NCBI GenBank assembly: GCA_036794395.1
Contig: DAIRGS010000401.1
Location: 1 to 5,878 of the forward strand
DNA: 5,878 bases
Direction of reading: 5' to 3'
From: DASXMX01 sp036794395
GTDB taxonomy: Bacteria > Planctomycetota > Phycisphaerae > Tepidisphaerales > Tepidisphaeraceae
In this document: positions 5,529 through 5,878 of the stretch, in pieces
Position numbering within the stretch: the stretch's first letter is position 1
Layout: every line of letters begins with the position of its first letter
Position numbers and translations under genes: made by a program
The notes under the pieces: model-generated
What the model was told of the DNA's origin: nothing
The model's database searches: none
The model's input: only the letters and a program-made list of their open reading frames with translations

Positions 5529-5775
5529 ATTTTTTTAAAGCCGCCCGCTCGGCCAGGGCGGCGTTTTCCTCCCGCAATGCCTGGACCTGTTCACGCCAGT
5601 GCTCGCGGCTTTTGCTCACGTCATTCACCCGGTTGGCCAGCCGCTTGGCCTCCACTTTCAACTGCTTGTATTTGTACTTCCATCTGTCACGGCTACGCTG
5701 CAGAAACCACGCCTGAACCCATCGCGGCGTGGTATACTTTCTCCCACCGCCATCCTGGCTTGTCTGTGCATCCAT
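5497..5775 (-). pseudogene. Transposase, N-terminal fragment (coiled coil)
   Basis: This fragment has 92 readable residues from ATG 5775, which has GGAG seven bases upstream; a GTG at 5790 is also in frame. After a short polar start comes TPRWVQAWFLQRSRDRWK, a basic tryptophan-rich segment likely to bind DNA ends. A long amphipathic heptad region follows (KYKYKQLKVEAKRL, then about 50 residues rich in Glu, Arg, Leu and Ala), predicted to form a coiled coil for dimerisation. I recall this opening from a planctomycete transposase family whose members continue into a DDE domain. Here the frame breaks at a run of seven A on the coding strand (5536-5530) and ends at TGA 5499-5497. With six A the reading would continue directly into the central fragment, so this is one gene, not a separate small protein. 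Confidence 0.7.
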
Positions 5776-5863
5776 GCTCGGCTCCGTCACAGAGAAAAGA
5801 CCGCACCCACGCGCAACAAATCAATAACTCAACGATGAACCAAAATCACGCGAAAAATACGTT

Positions 5864-5878
5864 ATATTCATCATGCCA
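5864..5878 (-). repeat. Candidate right terminal inverted repeat
   Basis: Read on the - strand it is TGGCATGATGAATAT, pairing with 4160-4174. It is the extreme end of the window, so the true outer boundary cannot be confirmed. The 88 bases between it and the transposase start include AT-rich sequence that could hold the transposase promoter, but no convincing -35/-10 pair was identified. Confidence 0.4.

Larger units (their letters stand above)
4160..5878 (-). mobile_element. Insertion-sequence-like element with a degraded DDE transposase
   Basis: The segment carries one transposase reading direction (- strand, ATG 5775 to TGA 4188) and little else. TGGGCTGATGAAAAT (4160-4174) and the reverse complement of 5864-5878 match at 12 of 15 positions, suggesting imperfect terminal inverted repeats 28 bases beyond the stop and about 90 bases before the start. 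That gives an element of about 1.7 kb, a usual size for one transposase of about 530 residues. The right limit coincides with the window edge, so the element could continue and no target duplication can be checked. The family is one I recall as abundant in planctomycetes; I do not know its ISfinder group. The base composition is GC-richer than the neighbouring toxin-antitoxin operon. Confidence 0.6.

Overview
The window looks like a stretch of a planctomycete-type genome (Pirellulales-like). This is an inference from four things: GC-rich DNA, dispersed short repeats of the CGCGGAGA kind and C-rich palindromes between genes, small hypothetical proteins of styles I associate with planctomycetes, and a DDE transposase family that I recall as common in that phylum. 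No rRNA or other marker gene is present to prove the assignment.

Left part, + strand (about 1-3320). Six genes run in one direction: a secreted or membrane-anchored Ser/Gly-rich protein resembling YgiB/YjfM (143-544), an ATP-grasp enzyme of the glutathionylspermidine synthase family resembling E. coli YgiC/YjfC (655-1779), an unrecognised small acidic protein (1840-2187), a two-helix DUF350 membrane protein resembling YjfL (2260-2517), a small protein resembling DUF2185/Imm33 (2650-2946) and an NTF2-like small protein (2955-3320). Genes 1, 2 and 4 are the same three families that sit together in the E. coli yjfL-yjfM-yjfC neighbourhood, so they probably form a conserved envelope-associated module. 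The third gene, preceded by a dispersed repeat, seems to have been inserted into that module. A large imperfect palindrome lies between genes 1 and 2.

Middle, - strand (3391-4057). This is a compact type II toxin-antitoxin operon in HigBA order: a RelE/Gp49-like toxin, then an XRE-type antitoxin, with a candidate promoter/operator directly in front of the toxin.

Right part, - strand (about 4160-5878). This is an insertion-sequence-like element whose single transposase gene is broken into three readable pieces by three one-base shifts, two of them in homopolymer runs. A 15-base imperfect inverted repeat pairs a site just past the transposase stop codon with the very end of the window. Both window ends fall in repeat-like DNA, which would fit a short contig bounded by repeats.

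I saw no RNA genes, CRISPR array or origin. The most interesting items are the interrupted YjfL/M/C-like module, the orphan Imm33-like protein, and the toxin promoter geometry, which questions the toxin start codon.
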